From assembly GCA_964598255.1 (NCBI GenBank), contig CAZRBA010000064.1, positions 1 to 64,000 of the forward strand: a stretch of DNA of 64,000 bases. The letters are read 5' to 3'. The position numbers were made by a program, and so were the translations under genes. Every line of letters starts with the position of its first letter. Position 1 is the first letter of the stretch. The stretch comes from Caldithrix sp964598255. Its GTDB lineage: Bacteria > Calditrichota > Calditrichia > Calditrichales > Calditrichaceae. Under the pieces are notes generated by a model. The model worked only from the letters and a program-made list of their open reading frames with translations. It was not told where the DNA came from and did no database searches. This document shows, in pieces, positions 1 through 8,477 of this stretch.

Positions 1-25
1 AAAGCAAATCCGATAAATCGGATTC

Positions 26-1429
26 TTACCGCCAATGCATGAAAAAAGGCGGCACTAATAAAATCAAACTTAACATAAAAAAGGCGATTTCCAAAGGTAA
101 AATCCAGCGCGCCCATTTTTCCCAGGGAATTTCGGCCAGAGCTAACACACCCATAGTAACGGCCGAGGTGGGAATAATCAAATTACTGAACCCATCGCCG
201 AACTGAAAAGCCAGTACTGCAGTTTGTCGACTAACCTCCAGCAAATCGGACAACGGTGCCATAATGGGGATGGTAAGTGCCGCCTGCCCGCTGCCGGAAG
301 GAACAAAAAAATTGATGGCTGTTTGCACAAAAAACATAATTTGAGCAGCAAACACCGGATGTGCCCCTTTAATTAACGATGAAAGGCCGTGTAAAATCGT
401 ACCGATAATTTGACCGTTTTGGGCAATAATCAAAATACCGCGTGCCAGAGCAATAACCAGAGCGGTACCGATTAACTCTTTTGCGCCCAAAATAAAGCCG
501 TCGGTTATTTCTGTAGCCTTCAAGCCGCCAGCCAGACCTGCTACTATACCCATGGCTAAAAACAGAGCCGCGATTTCCTTTATGTACCATTGATAAGCCA
601 AAACCCCATAAACCAGCAAAACCATAGCCGCAAAAAACAAACCAAGCACCCGCTTGTGCCGTCCGGTTAAGTGCAGGGCAGTTTTCTTATTAACATGCCA
701 TTCTTTGCGGCGTGCGGCATCAATATCAGCCGAGATGCTTTTGTGCGGTTCCCTTTTAATTCGATTGGCGTAGCGTTGTACAAACACAATGGCCACTAAG
801 GTGGTTAATATCCAACAAAAGACACGGTAAGCAAAACCGGAAAGCGGGGGAAGACCGGCGATCCCCTGTGCCACACCCAGAGTAAACGGATTGATGAATG
901 CAGCGGCAAATCCTGCCCCGGCCCCGACAAAAGGAATGGCCACTCCGGTTACGGAATCATAACCCAAGGCCAGAGCCATGGGAATAAAAATAAGAATAAA
1001 CGGAATTACCTCTTCACTTATGCCAAACACAGCGCCGCCCAATGAAAAGAGCACCATAAAAAGCGGAATGGTCAACTTACGTACCAAGGTACTTTTTTCG
1101 TGTGCCTGCGCCAATGTTTGAATGCCTGCATCCACAGCCTTTGTTTTTTGCAAAACGGAAAAAGCGCCGCCCACAATAAGCACAAAGCCAATAATTAAAG
1201 CCGCATCCACAAAGCCTTCCAGCGGGGCCGTTAAAACTGCATCCGGACCTTGCGGCCGGCTATCGGTAAACGAAAAGGAAGTGGGATCCACCACTTTCCG
1301 GCCGTCGCGTTCGATCATGCGGTAGGTGCCGCCAGGTAAAACATAGGTTAAGGCAGCGGTTAAGGCAATCAAAGAAAAAATAATTAGATAAGTATTAGGG
1401 GCTTTTAATTTAGCTATTTTCATACGCAT
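26..1429 (-). CDS. YfcC/DcuC-family membrane carrier
   Basis: Polytopic inner-membrane protein of about 467 residues, the usual length for the YfcC branch of the DcuC superfamily (C4-dicarboxylate or basic amino-acid carriers). The N-terminus APNTYLIIFSLIALTAAL followed by YVLPGGTY and a VVDPTSF segment is the family hallmark. Later segments include VFGISEEVIPFILIFIPMAL and the conserved PSGSGQAALTIPIMAPL near the C-terminus. Reading can begin 17 codons upstream, but that extension is basic and non-hydrophobic, so the ATG at 1429 (or the one two codons on) is preferred; no strong ribosome binding site separates them. The substrate cannot be read from the sequence. It is transcribed divergently from the next gene across about 155 bp and is otherwise isolated. 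Confidence 0.85.
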   Translation of the reverse strand: MRMKIAKLKAPNTYLIIFSLIALTAALTYVLPGGTYRMIERDGRKVVDPTSFSFTDSRPQGPDAVLTAPLEGFVDAALIIGFVLIVGGAFSVLQKTKAVDAGIQTLAQAHEKSTLVRKLTIPLFMVLFSLGGAVFGISEEVIPFILIFIPMALALGYDSVTGVAIPFVGAGAGFAAAFINPFTLGVAQGIAGLPPLSGFAYRVFCWILTTLVAIVFVQRYANRIKREPHKSISADIDAARRKEWHVNKKTALHLTGRHKRVLGLFFAAMVLLVYGVLAYQWYIKEIAALFLAMGIVAGLAGGLKATEITDGFILGAKELIGTALVIALARGILIIAQNGQIIGTILHGLSSLIKGAHPVFAAQIMFFVQTAINFFVPSGSGQAALTIPIMAPLSDLLEVSRQTAVLAFQFGDGFSNLIIPTSAVTMGVLALAEIPWEKWARWILPLEIAFFMLSLILLVPPFFMHWR

Positions 1430-1584
1430 TCCGTTTTTTTTGAACCAAACAAAAATACGAATTTTGCGCCTAAATGCCAAAGCAGAAATTTTACGGCGGG
1501 GGCAACACTAAAACGGGTGCGGCGAATTTCTTTTTGACTGCACGGGAAAAATTATTAACTTCGTTGACTTTGTAACGGAAACGA

Positions 1585-2574
1585 ATGAAAATCATATTGA
1601 ACGGAATTATGGAAAAACTAAAACGAACGATTTTTCAACTGCGGCTGGAAGAATTTTTGGCGTTGCTTTTTTTTATCCCGTCTTTGCTGATTACAATTAA
1701 AGCCAATCACTATTTCTTTTCGGCCGGGATGCACATACCCCGCCGCTATTACGGCGGACTTATTCGCCTTGGTGTTACTTTGGGATTAATGGTAGCCTTT
1801 TATTATTTTGTCAAATACAAACCCTGGTGGAGGTATTTGTGGTGGTTACGCGACGTAATGCCCTTTTTATTTTGCATTGCCATTTACACCAACCTGCACG
1901 ATACCATCGGATTCGTAAATCCGCACGATGTGCATGCCACTTTGGTAAAAATAGATAGATTTTTGTTCGGCGTAGAGCCGGTGCTCTGGGCACAAAAATT
2001 TTATCATCCATGGCTAACGGATTATTTTAGCGTTAGTTATATGAATTATTTTTTGCTAGCCACCGTTGTGGTGCTTTATTTGCTTATTACCAACAGACGC
2101 AAAGAAATGCGGGTAGTGTTAGTGGGCACCATTTTAACGTTCTATTTTGGTTATGTGCTTTACGTGATATTCCCGGCCGCACCCCCGCGCATTACATTAG
2201 CCAATCAATTTACCCGTGATTTCGGCGGAGGAATGATTACCCACCTGCAAAACCGGTTGATAAATATTAACCCGTCCTCATCGCGGGCGGCGTTTCCCAG
2301 CCTGCATTGCGCGGTAACGCTGATCAGTTTGATGTATGCCTTCAAGTACAGTAAAACACTGTTTTGGATATTGCTGTTGCCCGGAATCAGTTTGGTGTTG
2401 GCGACAATTTATTTGCGCCATCATTATGTAATCGATATTTTAGCCGGATTCGCATTGGCCATTTTTACCTATTTTGTAGCGCCGCATCTGGATGCCTGGT
2501 GGCAAAAGCAAAGGCTGCGTTTTGCCACCGAGGAAAGCGGTAAAATGGCAACAGAAGCAAAACACTCTATTTAA
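1585..2574 (+). CDS. PAP2_3-type membrane phosphatase/phosphotransferase
   Basis: Integral membrane protein of 329 residues with about seven hydrophobic segments. The PAP2 active site is visible as FPSLHC near residue 236 and YLRHHYVIDILAG near residue 277, with the second His (HHxxxD) as the expected nucleophile. PSLH rather than PSGH, and RHH before the Asp, are typical of the PAP2_3 branch that contains inositol-phosphorylceramide-synthase-like enzymes; that specificity is inference. The next gene starts 40 bp downstream on the same strand and encodes an IPCT-like nucleotidyltransferase, which supports a role in lipid head-group chemistry. The start could instead be the ATG at 1609. Confidence 0.8.
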   Translation: MKIILNGIMEKLKRTIFQLRLEEFLALLFFIPSLLITIKANHYFFSAGMHIPRRYYGGLIRLGVTLGLMVAFYYFVKYKPWWRYLWWLRDVMPFLFCIAIYTNLHDTIGFVNPHDVHATLVKIDRFLFGVEPVLWAQKFYHPWLTDYFSVSYMNYFLLATVVVLYLLITNRRKEMRVVLVGTILTFYFGYVLYVIFPAAPPRITLANQFTRDFGGGMITHLQNRLININPSSSRAAFPSLHCAVTLISLMYAFKYSKTLFWILLLPGISLVLATIYLRHHYVIDILAGFALAIFTYFVAPHLDAWWQKQRLRFATEESGKMATEAKHSI

Positions 2575-2614
2575 ATAAAACACGGTTCGTATAAATAAGA
2601 TTGAAGGTTGTAAA

Positions 2615-3322
2615 ATGAAAGCTGTTATTGTGGCTGCCGGCAGAGGCAGCCGTTTGATGAATGAGCATCCCAAAACCTTGTTACCTATTGACGAAAGTAC
2701 CATTCTTGAGCATATTTTACGCAACTTAACCAAGGCCGGTGCGGATGAATTTGTGATTGTGGTTGGCTATCAGGCGCAGATGATTGATGCCTATTTGCAC
2801 GAAAACGATAATTTCGGTTTGAAAATAACCACGGTTTTTAATCAAGACTGGCAACGCGGTAACGGACTTTCGGTGTATGCCGCCCGTCAGGCCGTAAATG
2901 GCGAATCATTTGTTCTTTCCATGTCCGATCATATCGTTTCGCCCTGTGCATTAAAGCGGGTGATCGAAAGCGAACAGCAGGCAAATTTGCTTCTGGTCGA
3001 TCCGGATGTGAAGCGCGTTTTCGATATCGATGACGCGACCAAAGTTTTTTTTGACGATAAACGTATTATACGTATCGGGAAAGAGCTAAACGATTATAAC
3101 GGAATTGACTGCGGTATTTTTCGTCTGAAACCCGATTTTTTTGACGGAATTGAAGCCCAATTAAAAAAAGGAGAAGAATCCATTAGTGCCGCAGTACGCG
3201 AACTGATTCGTTTGCAAGACATGGAAGCGGTTTTTATGAACAGCGACGAATGGTGGATTGATATCGATACGCCGGAAGCGTACGGATTTGCACGGGAAAA
3301 TTTGCTGCGTATCGAAAAATAA
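2615..3322 (+). CDS. Sugar/polyol-phosphate nucleotidyltransferase, IPCT-like
   Basis: Nucleotidyltransferase of 235 residues with the signature AVIVAAGRGSRL followed by PKTLLPI, then FVIVVGY, a WQRGNGLSVYAA motif, and MSDH for the metal-binding Asp. Family knowledge: the combination of N-W-GNG-S and DH is characteristic of L-myo-inositol-1-phosphate cytidylyltransferases (first half of archaeal bifunctional IPCT/DIPPS) and related phosphocholine cytidylyltransferases. The fused DIPPS membrane domain is absent, so this is the stand-alone form. It follows a PAP2_3 membrane protein and is likely co-transcribed with it. The predicted product (CDP-inositol or another activated alcohol phosphate) is inference; the nucleotidyltransferase fold is secure. 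GAAGG lies 7 bp before the ATG. Confidence 0.85.
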   Translation: MKAVIVAAGRGSRLMNEHPKTLLPIDESTILEHILRNLTKAGADEFVIVVGYQAQMIDAYLHENDNFGLKITTVFNQDWQRGNGLSVYAARQAVNGESFVLSMSDHIVSPCALKRVIESEQQANLLLVDPDVKRVFDIDDATKVFFDDKRIIRIGKELNDYNGIDCGIFRLKPDFFDGIEAQLKKGEESISAAVRELIRLQDMEAVFMNSDEWWIDIDTPEAYGFARENLLRIEK

Positions 3323-3344
3323 AAGCCGCACGAAGATTTTTAAG

Positions 3345-3383
3345 AAAAAAAGGGCGTCTTTTTATTTAACGCCCCCTTTTGTT
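3345..3383. terminator. Bidirectional intrinsic terminator
   Basis: A GGGCGT stem pairs with ACGCCC across a T-rich loop. It is preceded by a run of A and followed by CCTTTTG. It sits between two convergent genes, so it could stop transcription from both sides. Confidence 0.7.
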
Positions 3384-3406
3384 TTAGGAAACAAACCACA
3401 CAACCA

Positions 3407-4468
3407 TTAAGCAATGGTTACCTTTTTGTTCATGAACACATCCTGAATGGCATTAAGTAATTCAATACCCTCTTTCATCGGCCGCTGAAACGCCTTTCGC
3501 CCGCTAATTAAGCCCATACCACCGGCCCGTTTGTTGATAACGGCCGTGCGTATGGCTTGCGCCAAATCGCCCGCACCGGAAGAAGCGCCACCGGAGTTAA
3601 TCAGACCGATACGTCCCATGTAACAGTTAATAACCTGATAGCGCGTCAAATCGATGGGATGATCCGTAGCAAGTTTGGTGTACATATCTGGATGTACCTT
3701 GCCAAAATTCAAGGCCGTAAATCCGCCGTTAATTTCCGCTTGTTTTTGTTTGACGATATCTGCTTCGATGGTTACGGCCAAATGGTTAGCCTGACCGGTC
3801 GTATCCGCAGCTACATGGAAATCCTTACCGTCCTTTTTAAAGGCACTGTTGCGCAGGTAGGCCCAAAGCACAGTAACCATACCCAATTCGTGGGCGTATT
3901 TAAAGGCCTCGCTGATTTCCTGAATTTGCCGATTGGATTCCTTGGAACCGTAGTAAATGGTGGCCCCAACAGCCGCAGCGCCCATGTTCCAGGCCTGTTC
4001 CACGTTAGCAAATAAAATTTGATCGTACTTATTAGGGTAGGTTAGTAATTCGTTGTGATTGATTTTTACGATGAAGGGAATTTTGTGCGCGTATTTGCGT
4101 GAAAGGGAGCCCAATACGCCCAAGGTGGAAGCAACGCCGTTACAGCCGCCCTCGATGGCCAGTTTAATGATATTTTCCGGATCGAAATAATCCGGATTGG
4201 GAGCAAAGCTGGCGCCGGCAGTATGTTCGATACCCTGATCCACCGGCAAAATGGACAAATAGCCGGTGCCGGCCAAGCGCCCTGTATTAAACAGCCATTC
4301 CATGTTACGCAAAACATTGCTGTTGCGATCGCTGGGCACAAAAATACGATCAACGAAATCGGGCCCTGGTAAATGTAATTTTTCCTTAGGGATGGTTTTG
4401 CATTCGTGCGTTAAAAGATCTTCGGCTTCCTCGCCCAATAGTTCTCTGATTTTGTCAATGGTTAGCAT
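3407..4468 (-). CDS. fbaB: Class I fructose-bisphosphate aldolase (FbaB/DhnA type)
   Basis: Cytosolic glycolytic/gluconeogenic aldolase that interconverts fructose-1,6-bisphosphate with DHAP and glyceraldehyde-3-phosphate. The 353-residue protein matches E. coli FbaB almost end to end by eye: GTGYLSILPVDQG near residue 67, YAHKIPFIVKINHNE near 126, VTVLWAYLRNSAFKKDG near 198 and RAGGMGLISGRKAF near the C-terminus. The Lys of ADIVKQK (about residue 240) is the likely Schiff-base lysine of the DhnA class. The start at 4468 is chosen because AGGAGG lies about 8 bp upstream of it; the in-frame ATG nine codons earlier has no such site. Confidence 0.96.
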   Translation of the reverse strand: MLTIDKIRELLGEEAEDLLTHECKTIPKEKLHLPGPDFVDRIFVPSDRNSNVLRNMEWLFNTGRLAGTGYLSILPVDQGIEHTAGASFAPNPDYFDPENIIKLAIEGGCNGVASTLGVLGSLSRKYAHKIPFIVKINHNELLTYPNKYDQILFANVEQAWNMGAAAVGATIYYGSKESNRQIQEISEAFKYAHELGMVTVLWAYLRNSAFKKDGKDFHVAADTTGQANHLAVTIEADIVKQKQAEINGGFTALNFGKVHPDMYTKLATDHPIDLTRYQVINCYMGRIGLINSGGASSGAGDLAQAIRTAVINKRAGGMGLISGRKAFQRPMKEGIELLNAIQDVFMNKKVTIA

Positions 4469-4528
4469 CGTTACCCTCCTAAATGTAAGGTACAAACATT
4501 TTTACGATTAATCCGCTTTTACCTGCTA

Positions 4529-4557
4529 ATATTAACCTACATTTTTAACGGATGCAA
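4529..4557 (-). promoter_or_regulatory. Putative sigma-70-type promoter of fbaB
   Basis: On the minus strand TTGCAT is followed by a 17-bp spacer and TAATAT, about 60 bp before the fbaB start. This is a pattern match only. Confidence 0.45.
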
Positions 4558-4864
4558 CTTAAAAACAAAGTTTTTGTTAAAGCGGTCTTGTTTAGGCCGA
4601 ATTTATCATATCAAAATTTTCAGGTTTCGATATTTAGGTTCGAAAAACGGCTAGCGGCCCTTTCGGACAGTAATCGCTAAGGAGCTAAATAAACACCACA
4701 TAAAACAAAAGCTCAGAAAAATCCTTAAAAAAAAGCGTAAAATGAGTAAAAAGACAAAAAATCGAGAAAAAAATTGGGAAAAAAATTTTTAATTACGCAA
4801 ATTAATGTATTTCGGAGGTAAAGAATAGCGTAAATCTTGTTATTTAACGTTTTTTTATTAAAAA
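4558..4864. other. AT-rich intergenic region
   Basis: Part of a roughly 570-bp gap between divergent fbaB and the KamA-like gene. It is rich in A-runs and has no ORF above about 20 codons that looks real. Possible short ORFs, such as MSKKTKN with a stop after 16 codons, have no supporting ribosome binding site. I see nothing else recognisable here. Confidence 0.5.
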
Positions 4865-4893
4865 TTGAATTCATCTAAATATTTTTGTATATT
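4865..4893 (+). promoter_or_regulatory. Putative sigma-70-type promoter of the KamA-like gene
   Basis: TTGAAT, a 17-bp spacer and TATATT. The same three-part arrangement occurs upstream of truA at 13697-13725, which strengthens both calls. A small GGATTG/CAATCC hairpin lies just downstream at 4910-4926. A 24-codon hydrophobic reading frame (4970-5044) overlaps the next gene's ATG and could be a leader peptide, but this is weak. Confidence 0.5.
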
Positions 4894-5040
4894 TTTAAGA
4901 CCTATCCTGGGATTGATTTGCAATCCTGAATTCCAACCGATCGTTGGCATTTAATTCAAACGGATTAATATGCCTGCGATTTTGCTACTGTTGTTTTTCC
5001 CGGGTTATTTTAATTTTAAACGCAGAAAGGAGGAATGCGC

Positions 5041-6339
5041 ATGATCTATTCCTTTGCCCGATTCCTGAAAAGCGATTATGTCCACCGACTTTCCTCCGAG
5101 GAAATTGAAGATCTGAAACTATTGACTAAAGTCTTTCCTTTTAAGGTAAGCAGTTATGTTTTAGATGAATTGATCGATTGGGATAATCGCTTTGAAGATC
5201 CTATTTTTCGTTTGACGTTTCCTCAGAGGGAAATGCTATTGCCCGAGCATTGGCAAATGCTCAAGAAGGCGCGCGGTTTTGAACAGGAAAAAGCGGTTAT
5301 TAAGCATATCCAGCAAGAATTGAATCCGCATCCTGCCGGACAGACGCATAATATTCCGCGTATTGGCGATCGTTTGCTGGGCGGATTGCAACACAAATAT
5401 CGCGAAACGGTATTAATTTTTCCGGCACAAGGCCAAACCTGTCATTCTTATTGTACTTACTGTTTCCGCTGGGCGCAGTTCGTTAATTTAGGAGAGCATA
5501 AATTTAAAACCAAGGAACATCGCGATTTATTCGAATATCTTTCGTTGCACAAAGAAGTTACCGATGTGCTTTTTACCGGCGGTGATCCCATGTGGATGAC
5601 AAACGCGCAGTTGTTCGGATATTTAGATGTTGTCTTGCAGCCGGAACTGGAACATATTCGCAGTGTGCGTATCGGTACTAAAGCATTGTCTTACTATCCT
5701 CAGCGCTTTTTAGGCCAAGAAGGAGAGCAACTGCTGAAATATTTTGAGAAGATGATCGAGCAAGGTAAGAATGTTTCCATTATGGCTCATTTTAGTCATT
5801 ACAAAGAGCTGCGTACAAAAAAGGTGCAACAAGCCGTGCTCAAATTACGCAAGGCCGGAGTGGTAATTCGAACTCAGGCTCCGTTAATTCGCGGTATTAA
5901 CGATTCTAGCGAAGTGTGGCGCCAAATGTGGGTAGAACAGGTACAAATGGGTATGATACCGTATTACATGTTTGTGGAACGCGATACGGGTGCCCAGCAC
6001 TATTTTTCGGTACCACTGGCCAAAGCTTACGATATTTTTACCGATGCATACAATCAGGTTTCCGGTTTGGCCAAAACCGTACGAGGGCCTTCCATGTCGG
6101 CTTGGCCTGGTAAAATTTTAATTTCCGGAATTGTCGGAAGCGGAGAATCAAAACGCTTTGTATTGAAGTTCATTCAATCTCGTGATCCGGAATTGATTAA
6201 TATTCCCTTTTATGCCAAATATAACGAGCAGGCAATTTGGTTGGACGATTTGGAAATCGAACCGAATATGCAGGAAGCCTTGGACGAAATGGAAGAAAAG
6301 TTAAACATGCAACCCGGTAACGTACATGAGGTAGCCTGA
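5041..6339 (+). CDS. KamA-family radical SAM protein (lysine 2,3-aminomutase-like)
   Basis: Radical SAM enzyme of 432 residues related to the PLP-dependent lysine 2,3-aminomutases. The cluster motif C-x3-C-x2-C is at residues 134/138/141 (HSYCTYCFRW). DVLFTGGDPMWM is the SAM-binding GGD region, and APLIRGIND and PYYMF match KamA landmarks. In classical KamA the PLP lysine lies in a Gly-rich PGGGGK loop; here that region reads SAWPGKILISG, keeping only PGK (Lys 358), so substrate and even PLP use are uncertain. AAGGAGG ends 1 bp before the ATG at 5035 but 7 bp before the ATG at 5041, so the second is chosen. It is a single-gene unit followed by a strong terminator. Confidence 0.8.
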   Translation: MIYSFARFLKSDYVHRLSSEEIEDLKLLTKVFPFKVSSYVLDELIDWDNRFEDPIFRLTFPQREMLLPEHWQMLKKARGFEQEKAVIKHIQQELNPHPAGQTHNIPRIGDRLLGGLQHKYRETVLIFPAQGQTCHSYCTYCFRWAQFVNLGEHKFKTKEHRDLFEYLSLHKEVTDVLFTGGDPMWMTNAQLFGYLDVVLQPELEHIRSVRIGTKALSYYPQRFLGQEGEQLLKYFEKMIEQGKNVSIMAHFSHYKELRTKKVQQAVLKLRKAGVVIRTQAPLIRGINDSSEVWRQMWVEQVQMGMIPYYMFVERDTGAQHYFSVPLAKAYDIFTDAYNQVSGLAKTVRGPSMSAWPGKILISGIVGSGESKRFVLKFIQSRDPELINIPFYAKYNEQAIWLDDLEIEPNMQEALDEMEEKLNMQPGNVHEVA

Positions 6340-6392
6340 TTTAATAACGGGCTGCTTGTCCGTTTTTTTCTGCCCTTCCCGAATTTGCAAGA

Positions 6393-6428
6393 TAGGTACA
6401 ACGCTAAAAAGTTGTGCCTATTTTTTTT
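6393..6428 (+). terminator. Intrinsic terminator after the KamA-like gene
   Basis: A 10-bp stem (TAGGTACAAC with GTTGTGCCTA, one G-T pair) and an 8-base loop, followed by eight T. Confidence 0.9.
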
Positions 6429-6439
6429 GTTCGCGCCCA

Positions 6440-6468
6440 TTGGCAAATTAATGTATTTTTATTATCTT
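6440..6468 (+). promoter_or_regulatory. Putative promoter of the aromatic amino-acid fusion gene
   Basis: TTGGCA, a 17-bp spacer and TATCTT, about 55 bp before the start codon. Pattern match only. Confidence 0.4.
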
Positions 6469-6523
6469 CTCTCTCAAAATAAATATACGGTTTTTTCGAA
6501 AAATATTGAATAAGGAGAGAACG

Positions 6524-8218
6524 TTGGCTGCAGAAACAAGTTTAACGATCGGGTATCAGGGAGAGAAGGGTGCTTATAGCGACCGGGCAATAGATGTTTT
6601 GTACAACGGTCAGGAGATTAACAAGGTGCCGTTTCGCACTTCTTATGAAGTGGTGGATGCACTGAAAAAAAAGAAAATCGATTTCGGTTTATTGCCTATC
6701 GAGAATTCGATTGTGGGCAATATTACCCATACGTACGATTTACTGTTAGAAAACAAGCTAACCATTGTCAAAGAAGTTGTTATTCCTATTCACCATGCAC
6801 TTATTGCTCATCCTAGGACGGATATCAAACGTGTCCGAAAAATTTATTCGCATCCGGCCGCAATTTCGCAATGCGAAGTATTTTTGCGCAAATTTACGGA
6901 GAGCGATGTTTTACCCACCTACGATACGGCCGGTAGTGTTAAAATGATTGCCCAAAACGAATTACTCGATACGGCAGCCATTGCCAGCGCGGAATCGGCC
7001 GAAATTTACGGTTTGAAAGTGTTTCAGGATAAAATTGAAGATTATCCCCATAATCAAACGCGTTTTGTTTTGCTTTCTGCCGAACCGTTTCGTTTGGAGC
7101 AAAGTGCTTATATGCCTTGCAAAACGACCATGGTTTTTGATACTTTGGATCAGCCGGGCATGTTGTACCGCTGTTTGGGAGTTTTTGAGAAGTTTAAAGT
7201 AAATATGACCCAATTGTCGTCGCGCCCGCATAAAACGGAACCGTGGAAATATCACTTTTTTGTGGAAGTGGACGGCCATGTGGAAGACGAAAATATTGCC
7301 GAAGCAATGGAAGAAATTAAAAAGCTGACCGGATTTTTACATATTTTCGGGTCCTATCCCAAATTCGAATCGACCGAAACGGAAACGGTTCGGCGAAAAC
7401 CAAGGAAAAAGAAAGTTTCCGGCCCGCTTTATAGCCGCGAATTTAAACCCGAGCCAACCATTGTTGACGTAAAAGGCCACGCTATTGGTGAAGGACATTT
7501 TGTAATGATAGCCGGTCCGTGTAGTGTGGAAGGTCGGCAGCAGATGATTGAGACGGCCAAAATTGTCAAAGAACACGGGGCGCAACTGTTGCGGGGCGGT
7601 GCCTTTAAACCGCGTACCAGTCCGTATAGTTTTCAGGGATTGGGAGAAGAGGGTTTAAAACTGCTTAAGGAAGCCGGGGAAATGTTTGACATGCCCACGG
7701 TAAGCGAGGTGCTTTCGGTGGAATATGTGGAATTGATGGCCCGTTATGTGGATGTGTTGCAAATTGGGGCGCGTAATATGCAGAATTTTGTTTTGTTGCG
7801 CGAAGTGGGTAAGGTAAACAAACCCATTTTGCTCAAACGCGGTATGATGGCTACCATCAAAGAATTTCTTCTTTCGGCGGAATACATTTTAGCGCAGGGA
7901 AATCCAAATGTTATTTTATGTGAACGCGGAATTCGTACGTTTGAAACGGCCACGCGAAATACGTTGGATATTAGCGCCATTCCGGTTTTAAAAGAAAAAA
8001 CGCACTTACCTGTTATTGTCGATCCGAGCCATGCCAGTGGCATTGACCGCTGGATTGAACCACTGTCGTTAGCCGCCGTGGCCGCCGGTGCCGACGGTTT
8101 GATGGTGGAAGTCCATTTTAATCCCTCCACCGCTTTAAGCGACGGGCCGCAAGCGTTGGACGAACGTCAATTTACCCGCTTGATGAAACGGATTGAGCGC
8201 TTGCGCCAATTAAAGTAA
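6524..8218 (+). CDS. Fused prephenate dehydratase-ACT-DAHP synthase
   Basis: Fusion of 564 residues joining the first step of the shikimate pathway to the phenylalanine branch. Residues 1-185 are prephenate dehydratase (GYQGEKGAYS at the start, LPIENSIVG, and NQTRFVLL with the catalytic TRF motif). Residues about 195-275 are an ACT domain (DQPGMLYRCLGVFEKFKVN, then SSRP where other dehydratases usually have ESRP). Residues about 320-560 are a class I-beta/KDO8PS-type DAHP synthase (MIAGPCSVE, LRGGAFKPRTSPYSFQG, LLKRGM, VDPSHASG). The start is TTG at 6524 because AAGGAG lies 6 bp upstream; an earlier TTG at 6506 lies upstream of that site. One ACT domain between two enzymes suggests shared phenylalanine feedback, which is inference. 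Confidence 0.93.
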   Translation: MAAETSLTIGYQGEKGAYSDRAIDVLYNGQEINKVPFRTSYEVVDALKKKKIDFGLLPIENSIVGNITHTYDLLLENKLTIVKEVVIPIHHALIAHPRTDIKRVRKIYSHPAAISQCEVFLRKFTESDVLPTYDTAGSVKMIAQNELLDTAAIASAESAEIYGLKVFQDKIEDYPHNQTRFVLLSAEPFRLEQSAYMPCKTTMVFDTLDQPGMLYRCLGVFEKFKVNMTQLSSRPHKTEPWKYHFFVEVDGHVEDENIAEAMEEIKKLTGFLHIFGSYPKFESTETETVRRKPRKKKVSGPLYSREFKPEPTIVDVKGHAIGEGHFVMIAGPCSVEGRQQMIETAKIVKEHGAQLLRGGAFKPRTSPYSFQGLGEEGLKLLKEAGEMFDMPTVSEVLSVEYVELMARYVDVLQIGARNMQNFVLLREVGKVNKPILLKRGMMATIKEFLLSAEYILAQGNPNVILCERGIRTFETATRNTLDISAIPVLKEKTHLPVIVDPSHASGIDRWIEPLSLAAVAAGADGLMVEVHFNPSTALSDGPQALDERQFTRLMKRIERLRQLK

Positions 8219-8477
8219 TACTTTTTAATGAAAAGAGCCGGAAATCGCTAACAAATCTGAGACACTGTTCTTAAGGACTTAAAATGTCTGCAACGGTTTC
8301 CGTACTTTCTCTTTTCTGTAAGCAAAAAGCAACCATGACGATAAATACCTCTCTTTTTTTTTACCTGTGCAGAACGGTTCATTTTATTTGTTTATTGAGA
8401 ATTATTTCTTTAATTTTCTGTTTCGTTAAAGATCGAATTGAGAAAAGGCAAAAGGAAGCGGGTGGTAAAATTTGCCT
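8219..8477. other. Intergenic region before ccmA
   Basis: No convincing gene. One 68-codon frame (8284-8490) reads as Phe/Leu/Cys-rich sequence without a family resemblance and overruns the ccmA start. No clear terminator for the upstream gene is visible. Confidence 0.5.

Noticed and set aside
4970..5044. 24-codon hydrophobic ORF overlapping the KamA-like start
   Set aside because: No ribosome binding site and very short; kept only as a remark.
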